Assembly (NCBI GenBank): GCA_008828725.1
Contig: MEHQ01002736.1
Location: 1-64,000, forward strand
Reading direction: 5' to 3'
DNA length: 64,000 nt
Source: Saccharina japonica
Taxonomy: Eukaryota > Sar > Phaeophyceae > Laminariales > Laminariaceae
Of this stretch, positions 33,600 to 45,120 are shown one piece after another. How positions within the stretch are numbered: the first letter of the stretch is position 1; each line of letters opens with the position of its first letter. The notes beneath the pieces are model-generated. The model ran no database searches and had not been told where the DNA came from. It saw only the letters and a program-made list of their open reading frames with translations. Both the position numbers and the translations under genes were made by a program.

Positions 33600-34105
33600 T
33601 ACATTCAGTACTCGTACGGAACTTACCGAAGTGTCGGGTATCGGTATTGACACAGTACCGATTTTTTTCCGCAGTGTCCGGTACCGGAATTTGAAAGTGC
33701 CGAACTGACCAAAATTCCCATCAACGGTATTGAAAATGTGCCGAACTGACCGAAGCGTCGGGTACTGCTATTGAGAAAGTACCAAACGTACCGAACGAAG
33801 TGTTCGGTAGGGCATCAAACATACTACTGAGAAAATACCGGTACCCGCGGTATTGTGGTCGAGGTTATACCGGTGCCCGGGGCATATTTAGGTAAGCGTA
33901 CCGAACTTACCCAAGTCTCGGCAATCAGTATGGAAATAAGATGACCGAAGTGTCGGGTACCGGTATTGAACAATAAACGAACTTACAGAAGTGTCGGGTG
34001 CCGGTATTTGAAATACACTGAACTTACCGGAGTGCCATGTATCGGCATTTACCGAGACAATACTGCCGGAATACTTCCGTGCGTACCCTAACGAACACAC
34101 CCGAA
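33600..34105 (+). repeat. Relic array of ~41-bp foldback-end repeats
   Basis: Degenerate copies of CTTACCGAAGTGTCGGGTAC followed by CGGTATTGA recur about every 40-42 bp. The segment ends with CCGTGCGTACCCTAACGAAC, the same boundary as the inner end of the inverted repeat at 35,297. It looks like an additional, unpaired end of the foldback-like element at 34,790-37,658. Confidence 0.7.
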
Positions 34106-34790
34106 ATATATAGTCCTAGCAACAACCAACAGATGCCGGCGGCAACGGCGTAGAAAATGGCAATGCCACCACCGTCATCCCAACCACGTAGCAAGCGGCG
34201 GCAAGGTAAGCAGGAGCACCAGCCCCAGCAAGAACAACGACATAACACACAAGCAGAGAGGCGAAAACAGCAGCTCAAACTTCTGCTATGTGCTTCTGCT
34301 GTGAACCGTAGTTGTATATTTAATACAGTCCACGCGTGCGACTGCCATCGAGTGCTACGCTTGAAGCCCGTTCTATATGACAAGCTCCCAAATTGGAAGC
34401 TCGGCATGCAGTTTAGATCATGGGCGACCTCGCGTTGCTATTGCCGCTGCTGGTACATCAGTGTTGGAATATAATTCGAGCAATGATGGATTCGGGATGT
34501 CGCGGTCAAGTCGTTATATAGAGAAGGGTTCGTGATACGAGTACTTCATCATGCGAGCAGTTGAAGCTTCTCCCACTACACGAAGTTTGCGCCGGGCGTG
34601 ACGTCGCACCGCCTCGCAGGCGCCTCGAGCCACAATAGCGCGTGTTGGTGACAAACACAGCTATCGTTGCTCTCCGTACTCTCGGCGGTTGTTTGATTGT
34701 CCCTACAGCTAGCCGTATATGGTGGGTGTGAATTGAGTGCGTTGTGTCACGACAGACCCAAGGACCAGATATGTAAATGAAGAGCAGAGA
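34105..34790. other. No gene recognised between foldback-type repeats
   Basis: A CAG/CAGCAG-rich patch lies at 34,140-34,290, with opposing open frames of 105 and 127 aa that overlap antisense. No motif was recognised in either, so no gene is called. Confidence 0.4.
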
Positions 34791-35297
34791 CTGCTGCCAC
34801 TTCAAATAAATACATTGTATGATGTCATAATGTGAGTCCGTATTTCATACAAGGTACTACCCGATTCCCCGGTATCGCACCGAACACCGCCCGTCTTGTG
34901 TTCGAGTGTATACAGGTATCCGGGGTATATTTGGGTAGGCGTACCGATCTTACCGAAGCGTCGGGACCAGGTGTATTGAAAAGATAGCGAACTTACCCAA
35001 CTCTCGGATGCCGCCATCGAGGCCGTGCCGAGCAAATACCGGTGCCCCAGGTATTGGGGGTTGAGGGTATACTGGTGCGTCAAGTTGAATGGGAGTAATT
35101 AACTTACCGAAGCGTCGGATACCGGTATCGAACACATATCTAACTTACCGAAGTGTCGGTTATCGGTATTTTAAACATTTCGAACTTTCCGATGTGTCGG
35201 GTACCGATATCGAGACTGTACCGAATTTACCGCAGTGTTGGGTACCGGTATTGAGCAAGGAAATACCCCTTGTAACTTCGGTGCGTACCCTACCGAA
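34790..35297 (+). repeat. Left inverted end of foldback-like element
   Basis: About 500 bp, consisting of a unique outer 140 bp followed by roughly nine degenerate ~41-bp repeats. Clear repeat starts lie near 34,950, 34,993, 35,103, 35,144, 35,185 and 35,226. Confidence 0.8.
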
Positions 35298-36892
35298 CGT
35301 ACCCGTGCCAAGCAAACATACCATAGTGGACTCACTAAAACAAGACAAACAAGACAACCGGACAACAGTTTTGAAATAATATCCAGGGGGAAAACAAAAT
35401 ATTCACCGTTTTCATGTTGATATTTGGGGCTCTATATCTCTGGGCCACAGAGTTTGTTTGAACAAACGAGGAAAAAACCCAAGAGCTTGTGTAATTTCCC
35501 CCAGATCCGTTGGGTTTTCAGATGTTTGACATTTTATATTTGCCGAAAACGTATAACTCATAACTCAGAATCACAGTTGTCACCCTTTTCTCCGCCAAAA
35601 ACGGTCGCATAAAATCATGAGATGTTTGCACGCAAAAGCTCCCGGCAACGTCGACCTATGGCCGGTACGAGTGTATGTAATAATGAAAATATAGAAGAGG
35701 CTTCGCATTCGACCTACTCCCTCGTGCTTTAAACACAGCCAACGTTTCACTAACTAGGTGTTTTAGCCGTATAGCTCGTGGAACCTGGGGACACGTCATT
35801 ACTGAGGAACAACCGGAATTATGTAACAGCGGAGTGCGTGAGTGACATTTTTCATCGAGTGGACAATGCTATCTCGTATTAAAAATTTGTTGTTTCGAAA
35901 TACTAACGATATTTTGGCGTTGTACAGTTCGATGCGAGTCGACGAGGAAAAGAAAGGGCGGAAGTCCATTTACGACAAACAATCTAGGTACGAACCATAG
36001 TGGGGAGGAGGGAGGAGCGCCTATATCGTGACGCCGGATCTGAGTTAGGACTTGGAAGGAGAGATAAACGAAGGGAGAATACAGTAAGTAGGATGGAAAT
36101 AATCAGACAAACAAGTGTACTACGTAGCTTACGCTACGAATTGTCGGACAGCGCAAAAACACTTTTCATAATATTCATAGTACGAATAAAAACTTAAGAG
36201 GCCCCTTCGGGCAAAATGCGTAAGAGCATTGCAGTCTTTAAACAACATTCCGTTTGTTCTTTTTCAGTTTCAATACTATTTCTGGTGTAATTTCGACCTT
36301 TCATTACTCCATACCGAGAACAACCAATGTCGGGTTTCACTGATCAAACCTATTCCATACGAGCAGTTATCGGTCACTTTGTTGTCTCAGGAGCCGTATA
36401 ACTTGAATATTTTCAGTTTATCCGGCTGCGGATACATTTTCAACTGAGATTCCGGACGAAGGCAGCGAGTACTTGTAGGAAAACCTACCTGAGACTCTAG
36501 TTTAACAATCCGTAGCGTCCTACGCGATCACAGCAGAGTGTGGATACCAAACAGTAGCTACGAAACGACGAAACTTGTTGCTTCTGAGCACTTTCGTTTC
36601 GTGATACAAACACAGTAATGCAAGCGCCCTCGTATCCTCCAAGATTATATCACGAGCAAGCAAAACGTTGGTACGAAACAAGTCTGAACATTGTAACTGG
36701 AGCAATGCCGTGTTCGGTAAGGAGTAATGATACGGTGTATTTGAAACAGAAATAGTGTTGCTGGTGTAAAGAAGACGTAAACAACAGTTTTTTAACACTC
36801 AAGTACTCTCTTTTTTCTTGGACCAAAGTACCACCTTGGTGTCCACGACATTAGATTGGAAACGTGGACAACACGAAACAAATTTCACGAAA

Positions 36893-37658
36893 CAATGCTC
36901 GGTAGGGTACGCACCGAAGTATACCGGGAATATTTTCTCGGAAATTACCGGTACCAGACACTTCGGTAAGTTCAGTGCGGCCTTGATTCCGGTACCCGAC
37001 ACTTTGGTCAGTTCGGTGCTTTTTCAATACCGGTACCCGATACGTCTGTAAATTCGGTACAGGTACCCAACACGTAGATAAGTTAGGCACTCCCACCCAA
37101 CTATACATCGGGTATCGGTATACCCTCGACCCGTACCGGTAGTTATTCTGTACGGCCTCGATACCGGTGCCCGACACTTCGTTAAGCTCGGTACTCTTTC
37201 AATACCGGGACACAACTATCCGCTAAGTTCGCAATGTCTACTCGAATAACCTCGGGACGTGTGCTTTGATACGCTAGAGGTAGCGCGTTTTGACTGAACA
37301 TGTTTTTGAATGACGGCAGTCCTTAACCCCGAAACGGCGTAGTTGTTGTCAATTGTTTGTTACGATATGGTCAATTGCTTAACGTAGAGCACGGGATTGT
37401 TCATCGAGTGTAACAAGTTGCTTTGCCTCCCAAGCCAGTTTTTGACTCAGTAATAGGGTCGACTTCCTCAAGCGCGGAGCCTCAGAAACAATACGGTACA
37501 CCTCTACCGTAGCGTGGGTGCCGGGTACCGGTATACCCTCGACGACATTACGGGCGGTGTTCGGGGCGGCCCCGACACCGGGGAGTCGGGTGTGAACCTG
37601 GTATGCAAAACGGACACACATTATGGCATCATACAAGGTACTTATTTGTGACAGCAGC
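36893..37658 (-). repeat. Right inverted end, interrupted by a MITE
   Basis: Reverse-complement ~41-bp repeats lie at 36,893-37,250 (for example GGTACCCGACACTTTGG). The MITE follows, and the array then resumes at 37,514 (GGTGCCGGGTACCGGTATAC) and ends in the outer unique part. Confidence 0.8.
37268..37513. mobile_element. MITE family 1, copy 3 (nested)
   Basis: It begins with TACGCTAGAGGTAGC and ends with CACCTCTACCGTAGC, matching the ends of the copies at 24,223 and 28,785. The interior is more diverged but keeps the TGACTGAAC...CTTAACCC and GAGCCTCAGAAACAA segments. It lies inside the right end of the foldback-like element, so it inserted after that element formed. Confidence 0.7.
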
Positions 37659-37659
37659 A

Positions 37660-39240
37660 AGCACATGCGACGCGCAATAGTTATAGTTATACCCTACAGA
37701 ACATTCCCTTGCATAAACACACCTGGTGCCTTGTAGGGGCGTATATGCGCATTCGTGTATACCAAATGAAGAACGGTACAACATCCATTCCAACGAATTG
37801 AAATAAATGGATTAAATATTGGGGCGCTTCACAACTCACGACCACACCTAAGTATATAAATCGCAAGGCAAACTCCAGTTAAACCAGTGCAGTCTACGGA
37901 AAGCAGACAACGACTCGGAAATGAAAACACACGAAAATGGTGCTGGTGAAAGACAGCAGGCTGAAGAGTGGACCAAATGTAGGGAGCAACGCACAACCCA
38001 GATATAGCCTAACCTTTATGGCCCTCGTAAAAAGTAACTACTAAGCAAGGGCGATGAACATGGTCCTACCACATGGGCTAGGGGTGACGGGGATATACAT
38101 TAGTTCGGTACCATCAACGATCGAACGATGAAGAGAATAAACATAAGGGAAACGAACCAGGTATCAGGTGTAAAACTTCTGGCAAACGGGACAAACCAGG
38201 TCTTGCCACAAGCGAGCGGCCACAGGGAATACTACTGTAGTACGGAGGATTATATCGATGATGTTCCGTGTTCTGAAACGGAGACTTGGCTACGTAACCG
38301 CTCGGTGGTTGTCTTTCATCTGCGATGTGGGACGGACCCTACAACTGCTGAGCAGGTTGGCTCTGGACGCACTTGCTTACTCACAGTTGGGCGACTCAGC
38401 TCGTTCTTGTGCGGCTCCGTTGTTTTGTGAACGGTGGGGCAATTCGTCTACGCCCTAAAAGGTGTCTATGATAGTCACGCCTCGATATCAATACAAGGGA
38501 AACGGGGATACCATGGAACACAACCCTTTGAACGAAAACCGTTGGGTTTACATTTTCGCGTATACACGTTTGTAGGTTAGGCATGAAAAGTTACCAGCGG
38601 GAGATGAACATTTTCACCGGAAGAGCAAGTGAACAAGATACAGTACACATGTATGCGATATGATTGTTTAGGCCAGACGTGTGAACCTGCAGATTGGTAT
38701 TGCACGTGCTACGGTTGGGTTGCATATATCTGCGATATTTGGGGCGCCTAACTTTAAGTTCTGATAAACTGAATTTGAGAAAACGTGAAAGCGCAACCCG
38801 ATCGCCTTTCGCAGGCATTCGAAGACAAAACTTCAAACACAAGCGGTGTTGCGACAAGTTGACCTGGTTCATCAGATAAGGAGCCACGACAGTCACAACT
38901 GTGTTTTGACGAAACAATGACCCCCCTTCCTTACGAGGGCAAATATCTGTAATCGACTGAAACCAGATTAGGTATCGTGGGTACCCGGTACACGCGGACG
39001 CCGTGATAAGCTCGAAACACCGCTCGTGACTACTATCCCGATATTACAATGTAGAGCGCATTGAGCTTGCCCCGCAAGAACGCATTAACGCCAGTAAAGA
39101 CCTGAGCGAAGCAATTGATTGTTACTTAGTATACGTTTCGTATCCGAAGTGACAGCAGTAAGTTGAGGTTAGTTCCAACGCTCTTCGATGTTGCTCGGGC
39201 GGGTGCGTAATAGTCGTCCTTAAAGAAAGGACGAAAGGAC
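37660..39240. other. No gene recognised
   Basis: Ordinary composition. Two overlapping plus frames at 38,128-38,458 and a minus frame at 38,591-38,917 have no domain or splice evidence. Confidence 0.4.
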
Positions 39241-39690
39241 ATGCCATGCTTAGAACACTAAAAATATGCACCCACACGCAACGTATCTTAATGCGTACAT
39301 ACTTCGTTCATCATAGGGGCATAAGAGATGAGAGCAGTGTTTTCGTCACATGCACGAAGGTCAGCATTGTGATGCACGTGTACTGTTGTTTTCAAACGAA
39401 GGAAGAGCTCATGGGAGATGAGCTCAAAAGGGAGACTCGCTGCTTCTATAACCAAAGGAAGCAACACATACCATGCTTACAACAATACAAGTATGCACCC
39501 ACACGTAACGTATCCAAATGCGTACACACTTCGTTCATCATGGGGGCATAAGAGACGAGAGCAGTGTTGGCTTCACATGCATGAATGTCAGCATTGTGAT
39601 GCACGTGTACGGTTGTTTTCAAGCGAAGTAAGAGCTCATGCGAAATGACCTCGAAAAGGAGACTCACTGCTTTGTAACCGAAGGAAACCA
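39240..39690 (+). repeat. Tandem duplication of about 220 bp
   Basis: The block ATGCACCCACACGCAACGTA ... ATAAGAGATGAGAGCAGTGTT ... GTGATGCACGTGTAC ... GAGCTCATG is present at 39,240-39,458 and again at 39,459-39,680. There are about 10-15 percent differences by eye. Small frames across it are repeat-derived. Confidence 0.8.
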
Positions 39691-39954
39691 AATCAATGGA
39701 GACGTTTTGAAATGGCGTAGGGAGTCAGTCTGCCTTGTGGTGTCGGTTGCGCACACGACGCCGAGGATTTCTCACAGGGGTTTCAACAAGCCACGTTTGA
39801 CAATACACGCGCATCGATATGAAGCCAGTATCCGGCGTGGTTTTGGACGAGGCTACCATGTCGAAACGGAATATCCCGATAGTTGAGAGCAATCACTTTT
39901 GCTCGAGATAAATATTGTGCTGAAAGGAGAATGGAAGAAACTGACCGTCTTAGG

Positions 39955-40795
39955 GCGATACCAACAAGCGACGGTCTACTTTATTAGCGTGTGGCCATTG
40001 TCGTATTCTCCCGGTTGTAGCTAGTGTATACGCCTAGACCCGATTGCCGATTAGTGATAATACGCAGTCTGTGATTTTACAGGAAAAAGGCTGGTCACCG
40101 GTAAAGTGAACCTGGCAAGAGCTTCAAAATGAAAAAAAGAAAATAACGTGGTTGGCGGCTCCAGGCCGGTGTTGTAAATTGATTGATTTGCTCAGCTCAA
40201 GATGGTGAGCAAAGTGGGAGTGAGCAGGTAGGGGCGGTGCGCGTGTGTGCTCACCGCTCAAAACACACCAAGATGACGACCGCCGTATTACAATCCAGGA
40301 GCCTTGTTTTGTTGCAACAGCTATTATCCTACAGGTTACGTTCATCACCGTTGGTTTTTATTTTACTTACTTCAACAACTAACCAGTACGCTACCGGTTT
40401 CCGCATGGGTACTGAATGGCTATCCTTCTTCATGTTTACCAGTATGTACCTACTACAACACCCTCACCAGTAATCGGTACCAAGTAACACATACCAGATG
40501 TGATAGACCTTGTAAGCTGCTGTTTATCATATCTTCCAAGGTATCACCTATTGCTATTCTATTATACAAGTAGCTATAGTGTGTGTGTGTTTTCTGTGCT
40601 ACTATTTAGTAGAGACTACTCGCTATGTGTACGAGTATAAAACAGGTTCTGCTGCTAAATGCTGCGTCAACAAACGACAACAGATTGGAAAGCTGCCTGT
40701 CGTTCATGTAAATGTCGAATGCATACCAGATGACTTTGGTGTTGTGGAGTAGCGATAATGATGATTACTGGGAAGGATAATCCCTAATAACTCCT
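39955..40795 (+). repeat. Dispersed repeat R4, copy 1
   Basis: This copy matches 45,120-45,495 and then 46,205-46,470. Landmarks are TACGCCTAGACCCG, CACAGTCTGTGATTT equivalents, GGGGCGGTGCGCGTGTG, TTACTTCAACAACTA and TTGTAAGCTGCTGTTTATCA. A TG-rich segment at 40,575-40,745 is absent from the other copy. No coding function is recognised. Confidence 0.75.
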
Positions 40796-41560
40796 CCCGG
40801 TGCGTCAACACTTTCCTACTCTGCGGTACGAGTCAAAACTCCAAACATGAATGCACGTACGATAGCAACAAGGATAGTATTGTTGTCGGAGAAAACGAAA
40901 TAACAGTCGTACTTACTGTACCTATATAATATCCAAGGAAAGTATTCAACACATACAAGACAGCAGTAAGCGAACAAGAGAAAATGTTTCTACTCTCACT
41001 GCAGCATCTGCGATATGAGGTGGGTGTCTACCTAATTCCCATTGTTGTCGTAAATGAATGGTTGATCGATCCACTACAAGCACAGGAAATAGTAAGAACG
41101 GTCGGTGTTCCTGCCGCTCCAATTCAAGACAAAGGAACAGTAGACAGCTAGTTCACCTCAAGTGGTATACCTTTTGCTAAAACGACTATCGTAGTACGTC
41201 ACGAGAGTTCCCTGCTGTAAGCCCCCAGGAGGCGGGTCGTCCTCCAAGTCGAGTGGAGGCTCTGTGGTTTCGACCATATACTATTGCAAAACAGGCGGTG
41301 ATGTCTAAACTGTTTCTCCGATGATGCCAGACGATTATCCAGCTGATCATCGGGTGATGCCAGATGACGATAGTCTAGATGATGATCCAGTGATGCCAGA
41401 TGAGGATAAAATCCAGCTGATGATTCAGTGATCCCAGATGTTGTTTGTCTAGTGCTCCCAGACGTTGATGTTTCGATGACCCGCTCTTTCAGGTCTCAAA
41501 AGTGATATTCCTGAACGAAAAACGTTTTTCTCCACGTATCAGGTACGGAATCAAGTTTAT
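40795..41560. other. No gene recognised; GATGATGCCAGA minirepeats
   Basis: Short degenerate repeats of GATGATCCAGTGATGCCAGA type occur at about 41,320-41,430. The rest is unremarkable. Confidence 0.5.
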
Positions 41561-41572
41561 TGCACTGTTGTA

Positions 41573-42870
41573 CCTTACAAAAGGGTATCGTCCCTCCCAA
41601 TACCGCTGCCTTCCATCAAAAACGAAAACCTCTCGCCGAAATCATAGTCAGAATTGAGAGAAAGTTCTTCTTCGTCATCGCTGTTTCGAGGAGAGCCAGG
41701 AGTAAGTAGTGGGTAGCTCCTGGTTCCGGACGCGGTGCAACTTGATCATAGCACTTTGCGTCGCCGCTGTGAGAAGTAGTCTTGTGGGCGGAGTACCACC
41801 CCTGTTCAGTGCCTCCTACCTTAGATCCGGCCTGCTTTCCGACATGTGTATTGTTGTCCCCGTTGGTCTCGTCCCGTTTTCTTCAGGACTTTCGTACGAG
41901 ATGACCATCCTTCCCACAGTGACTGCAAGTGGAGATTTCGGTTGATATGGTTTTTAAACGCCCGGCGATCTTCCCGTTAGCACTGCCTGAGAGATCGTTC
42001 AGTTAGAGATGATGCATCGTAGGTTGCATCTCGTCGATGTCGAGAATTGGGTCACTGTAAATCATCAGCGTTACGCTTGTATTCCGCGGGGAATCCCTGG
42101 ACGGCAATGTCCTTAAACCTCCGGTTGAAGAGGGGTTCAAACATCCGCTCAATCTCAGGGCGCGCGAGGGTCTTCTCCATAAAGGATTCGTCTGGCTCCT
42201 GCCCTTGCTTAATCGAAGTAGAGACTAGCTTCTCCATGGTAGAGGGCGCTATCTCGACCGGTACTTTGTTTTTCTTGGTGACCAATTCTTGTGGGGCCAG
42301 TTGACCGTTCCCACTTGTACCAGATATTTCCTTGTGCTTGACGATAAGAAGTGCTGGTGGCTTCTCTGCGAGAACATAGGCAACTGCGTAGAGATCTTCT
42401 TTTGCAACGTCGTAGTCAGCAATCCCCTTGTCGAGAGAGGCTTGAGCTCAGGTTGGGCCGGCAAGGGCCGGGAAGATTCCGGCGTCAAACGTCTCGTCGC
42501 TCAGCCGTGGCTTCGCTTTGATGAGACTTGCGATGTCTCGGCGTGTAATCCCGAGTACGACAGTCCGTCGTTTGTGCCAGTCACGAAAGGCATCTGGCTT
42601 GCGCCCGTCCAATTGTGCGAGATACTTGATCGGGTTGGCGAGGGTGCCAGGGTGCCACTGTTGTTGTGTTTGGAGTCATTCGTGGTAGAAAGGAGGTCGT
42701 CCAGTGGTCTTGTATGATACTACAGCAGCAGCACTAGTAGCAGGAGTAGTAGTCCTAGATGAAGTAGACGTACGTACCACTGTTGCTGTGTGAGCAGGAT
42801 GCCTACAAAAGGGTCGAGCCCGCCGATTACCCGCTTCGGAGAAACTATCCGAATGTTTGTTGTATCGCAA
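41573..42870 (-). pseudogene. Ty1/copia-type retrotransposon gag relic
   Basis: Minus-strand reading gives a gag core at 42,650-42,052 with I-K-Y-L-A-Q-L-D-G-R, then L-V-S-T-S-I-K-Q-G-Q-E-P-D-E-S-F and F-K-D-I-A-V-Q-G-F-P-A-E-Y-K, matching the layout of copia-type gag (UBN2-like). An in-frame TGA lies at 42,448-42,450, and another stop follows P-F-Y-H-E near 42,676. Downstream a zinc-knuckle relic (41,927-41,886) reads C-S-H-C-G-K-D-G-H-L-V-R-K-S, with the last Cys replaced and a TGA after it. Then H-K-T-T-S-H-S-G-D-A-K-C-Y lies near 41,740-41,803, and an acidic segment in a shifted frame ends at 41,575. No protease, integrase, reverse transcriptase or LTR was found. It is a dead fragment. 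Confidence 0.75.
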
Positions 42871-45120
42871 GCCGTTTCAGGCCACAGGTCTACGATGAGA
42901 GTCTGATGACCACTGCCAAAACCAATTTCGCTCGACCCGACAGCCTCTTGGAAACTTCGAAGTGCAGAGGCCCCTTGACATATTGCTAAATGCACACCGG
43001 GAGTTACCTTCGCTCTCGCTGCCGCTCGGGGTGGCCGAGGAAAACGATACATCGTATGGACTACGCTCATCAGAGCTCTTAGCTTCTTAGCGATGTTGTG
43101 GATTTTGATTTGGAGTTGCTCTGGTGCAGCATACAGCAAGTGAACTCGATTTGTGATCGAGAAGTTTCCTCGTCTATGATGCACAGACGAGGGGGAAATG
43201 ATATTCCACAGCTCTCACGTGATGATGCTTTCTGGCCGTATCTGTCGCAGTTGAAGGAATTATACTACAACAGTAGTATAATTCCCTGCACAAGATATTT
43301 TTGGAAGCATGCGGTATCCGTACCGCTTCAGTCACCCACGTTTCAACGAAATAGACCTTCGATGGTTTGGTGGTTTATTATTCTCGTCGTACTAATCGAT
43401 GTAGAGAAGATGAACCTCCAGCGCGCACCAGAAGCAGATTGCTTGATCTCTAATCCTCCTGGTGAAGCCGGTAGTAGTGCAGATGATCTTGAACCGCGTG
43501 GCTAGCAGCTATCCATAGTCGAGTTTACTGTAGTATTCTCGTACGCTTTCACCGAGCATACACAAACTATTAGAATAGTTGGGGCCTCCTGCTCCGATGG
43601 CACTATATTCGTCCTCAAGCTCCTGATCGTCATGATATTGGCTACTGCCGTACCTGCTACAGACCTTCCCATGTAACGAAATTTGAACGGCCCAAACGCG
43701 GAGCCCTACTCCGTTTGGCACGGGCATTGATTATCTGCATCGGGTCGGTAATAGAGACAGTCGTGTCAACTGTCAGCCGTAGACGGTCTAATGTACATCA
43801 TATGTACCACAGACACGTGAGTTTGAGATAATGCTGTCGTTTGGAATAGCACGACGGAATTGAAGGGTATTGTAGTTGGCGCCAATTGTCTGCTTGTCAA
43901 CACAGCCACATCCACACAATAGCCGTGACAGCCAGAACTACACATCAGGAGCGAGCTGTCGGCCTCATTGGGAACATATCCCATGTTTAGCTTAATCTAC
44001 TATTCGCCCAGCCAAGATATCTCGAAGTCGACCAGGCCTTTTGTGTTTGGTGTTCGACCCAAGCCGGTGCTGCATCCTGATATGCCATCAAATTTGTGAT
44101 ACTCGTACATGTATCTCCGCTTGCCATACAAAGAACCACAAGAGGCTTGTGTTCCCTACTGGAATCGAATCATGTGTCTTCACGAGACCCAAACAATGTT
44201 GTGTTCACTAGAGTCCAGTATTTGAACATTGCAAACTGTGAGGTGGACGTTGCTACGTGTATTACTGTACATAGCAGGCATCGTTGGGCCCCGACGCTGT
44301 TTTTCAGCTCGGTCGGTTATCGTATAGCTGACCGAAGACTGGATTCGGTTTTCGGTGGTTTGAAGGGGAATATCCGAAACCGAGAACTTTCCTGGCGATC
44401 ATTGTAAATACTTGGCTATTTTGCGCCACAATCGAACCCCCATGAAGCAACCAATATAATTGTCGTGTGCGCGTGATAACCCTTGAGTTCTTAGCACCAT
44501 TATCGGATTTGTAGAGGACCCAACATGTTAAGGTTTCGTCCGTTCAGGACAGAGACGGGATTCAAAACTATTTTTGGTCGCGCTGCAGCGCTGCAGGCAC
44601 GTTTGTAGACACGTTTGTAGACCGTGTCGTTCGAGGCGAGGGGGGTGACACGCTCGTCTTGTATCCTCGAGTATGTGTGCAACATATGTTGTTACTCGGC
44701 TTTCGGTCAGGTGAAACCGACAAGAACGCGGACTGCACTACATCATATCAGATATACATAAAACACGCTATGCTTCAGCCTATATTCTGCCCGTGAGGTA
44801 ACATAGTCGGCTAAGTATCACTTCGTGTTACATCAGCACTAGATCAAGGCACTTTACCAAAGCCGCGTCGTCTCCGAAGCCGTCATGGGCTGGAGGCGCG
44901 GGTGACCGTTTTTCTCGACGATCGAGTGCTACGAGGAATGTCGGCGTCTCCTTCCATTATGCTCAGTTTTGTTTGTAAAAAACCTCGTTGGTTTGGCTTT
45001 TGGACGCCTTCGAAGATAATGATATCGTGTGCTACATTATTACCCCGTAATTTCGGTTTGCACTATTAGTGGAACCGCATCTCTACAATCACGTCGTTCT
45101 AAGTGTTTGACTCCCGTATT
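42870..45120. other. No clear gene; small ORF and a hairpin
   Basis: A plus frame of 135 aa at 43,098-43,505 contains one hydrophobic stretch (W-W-F-I-I-L-V-V-L-I) but no recognisable domain. A competing minus frame of 154 aa overlaps it. No splice sites or homology support either, so neither is called. Confidence 0.35.
43256..43285. other. Perfect 13-bp hairpin
   Basis: GGAATTATACTAC, loop AACA, GTAGTATAATTCC. The stem is perfect. It lies inside an uncertain plus-strand frame and may be a MITE remnant or a chance palindrome. Confidence 0.7.

Larger units (their letters stand above)
34790..37658. mobile_element. Foldback-like element with long inverted ends
   Basis: The left end (34,790-35,297) and right end (36,893-37,658) are reverse complements. 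The outer edges match through GTATGATGTCATAATGTG and its complement near 37,620-37,640. Next come the CCGAACACCGCCCG block and then ~41-bp repeats (CTTACCGAAGTGTCGG), down to GGTGCGTACCCTACCGA at the inner edge. After removing a nested MITE (37,268-37,513), the right end is about 520 bp, like the left. The core of about 1.6 kb has no recognisable transposase. It is probably non-autonomous and resembles foldback or MULE-type elements; class assignment is inference. Confidence 0.75.

Noticed and set aside
42289..42717. 142-aa plus-strand frame
   Set aside because: It is the antisense shadow of the gag relic read on the minus strand.
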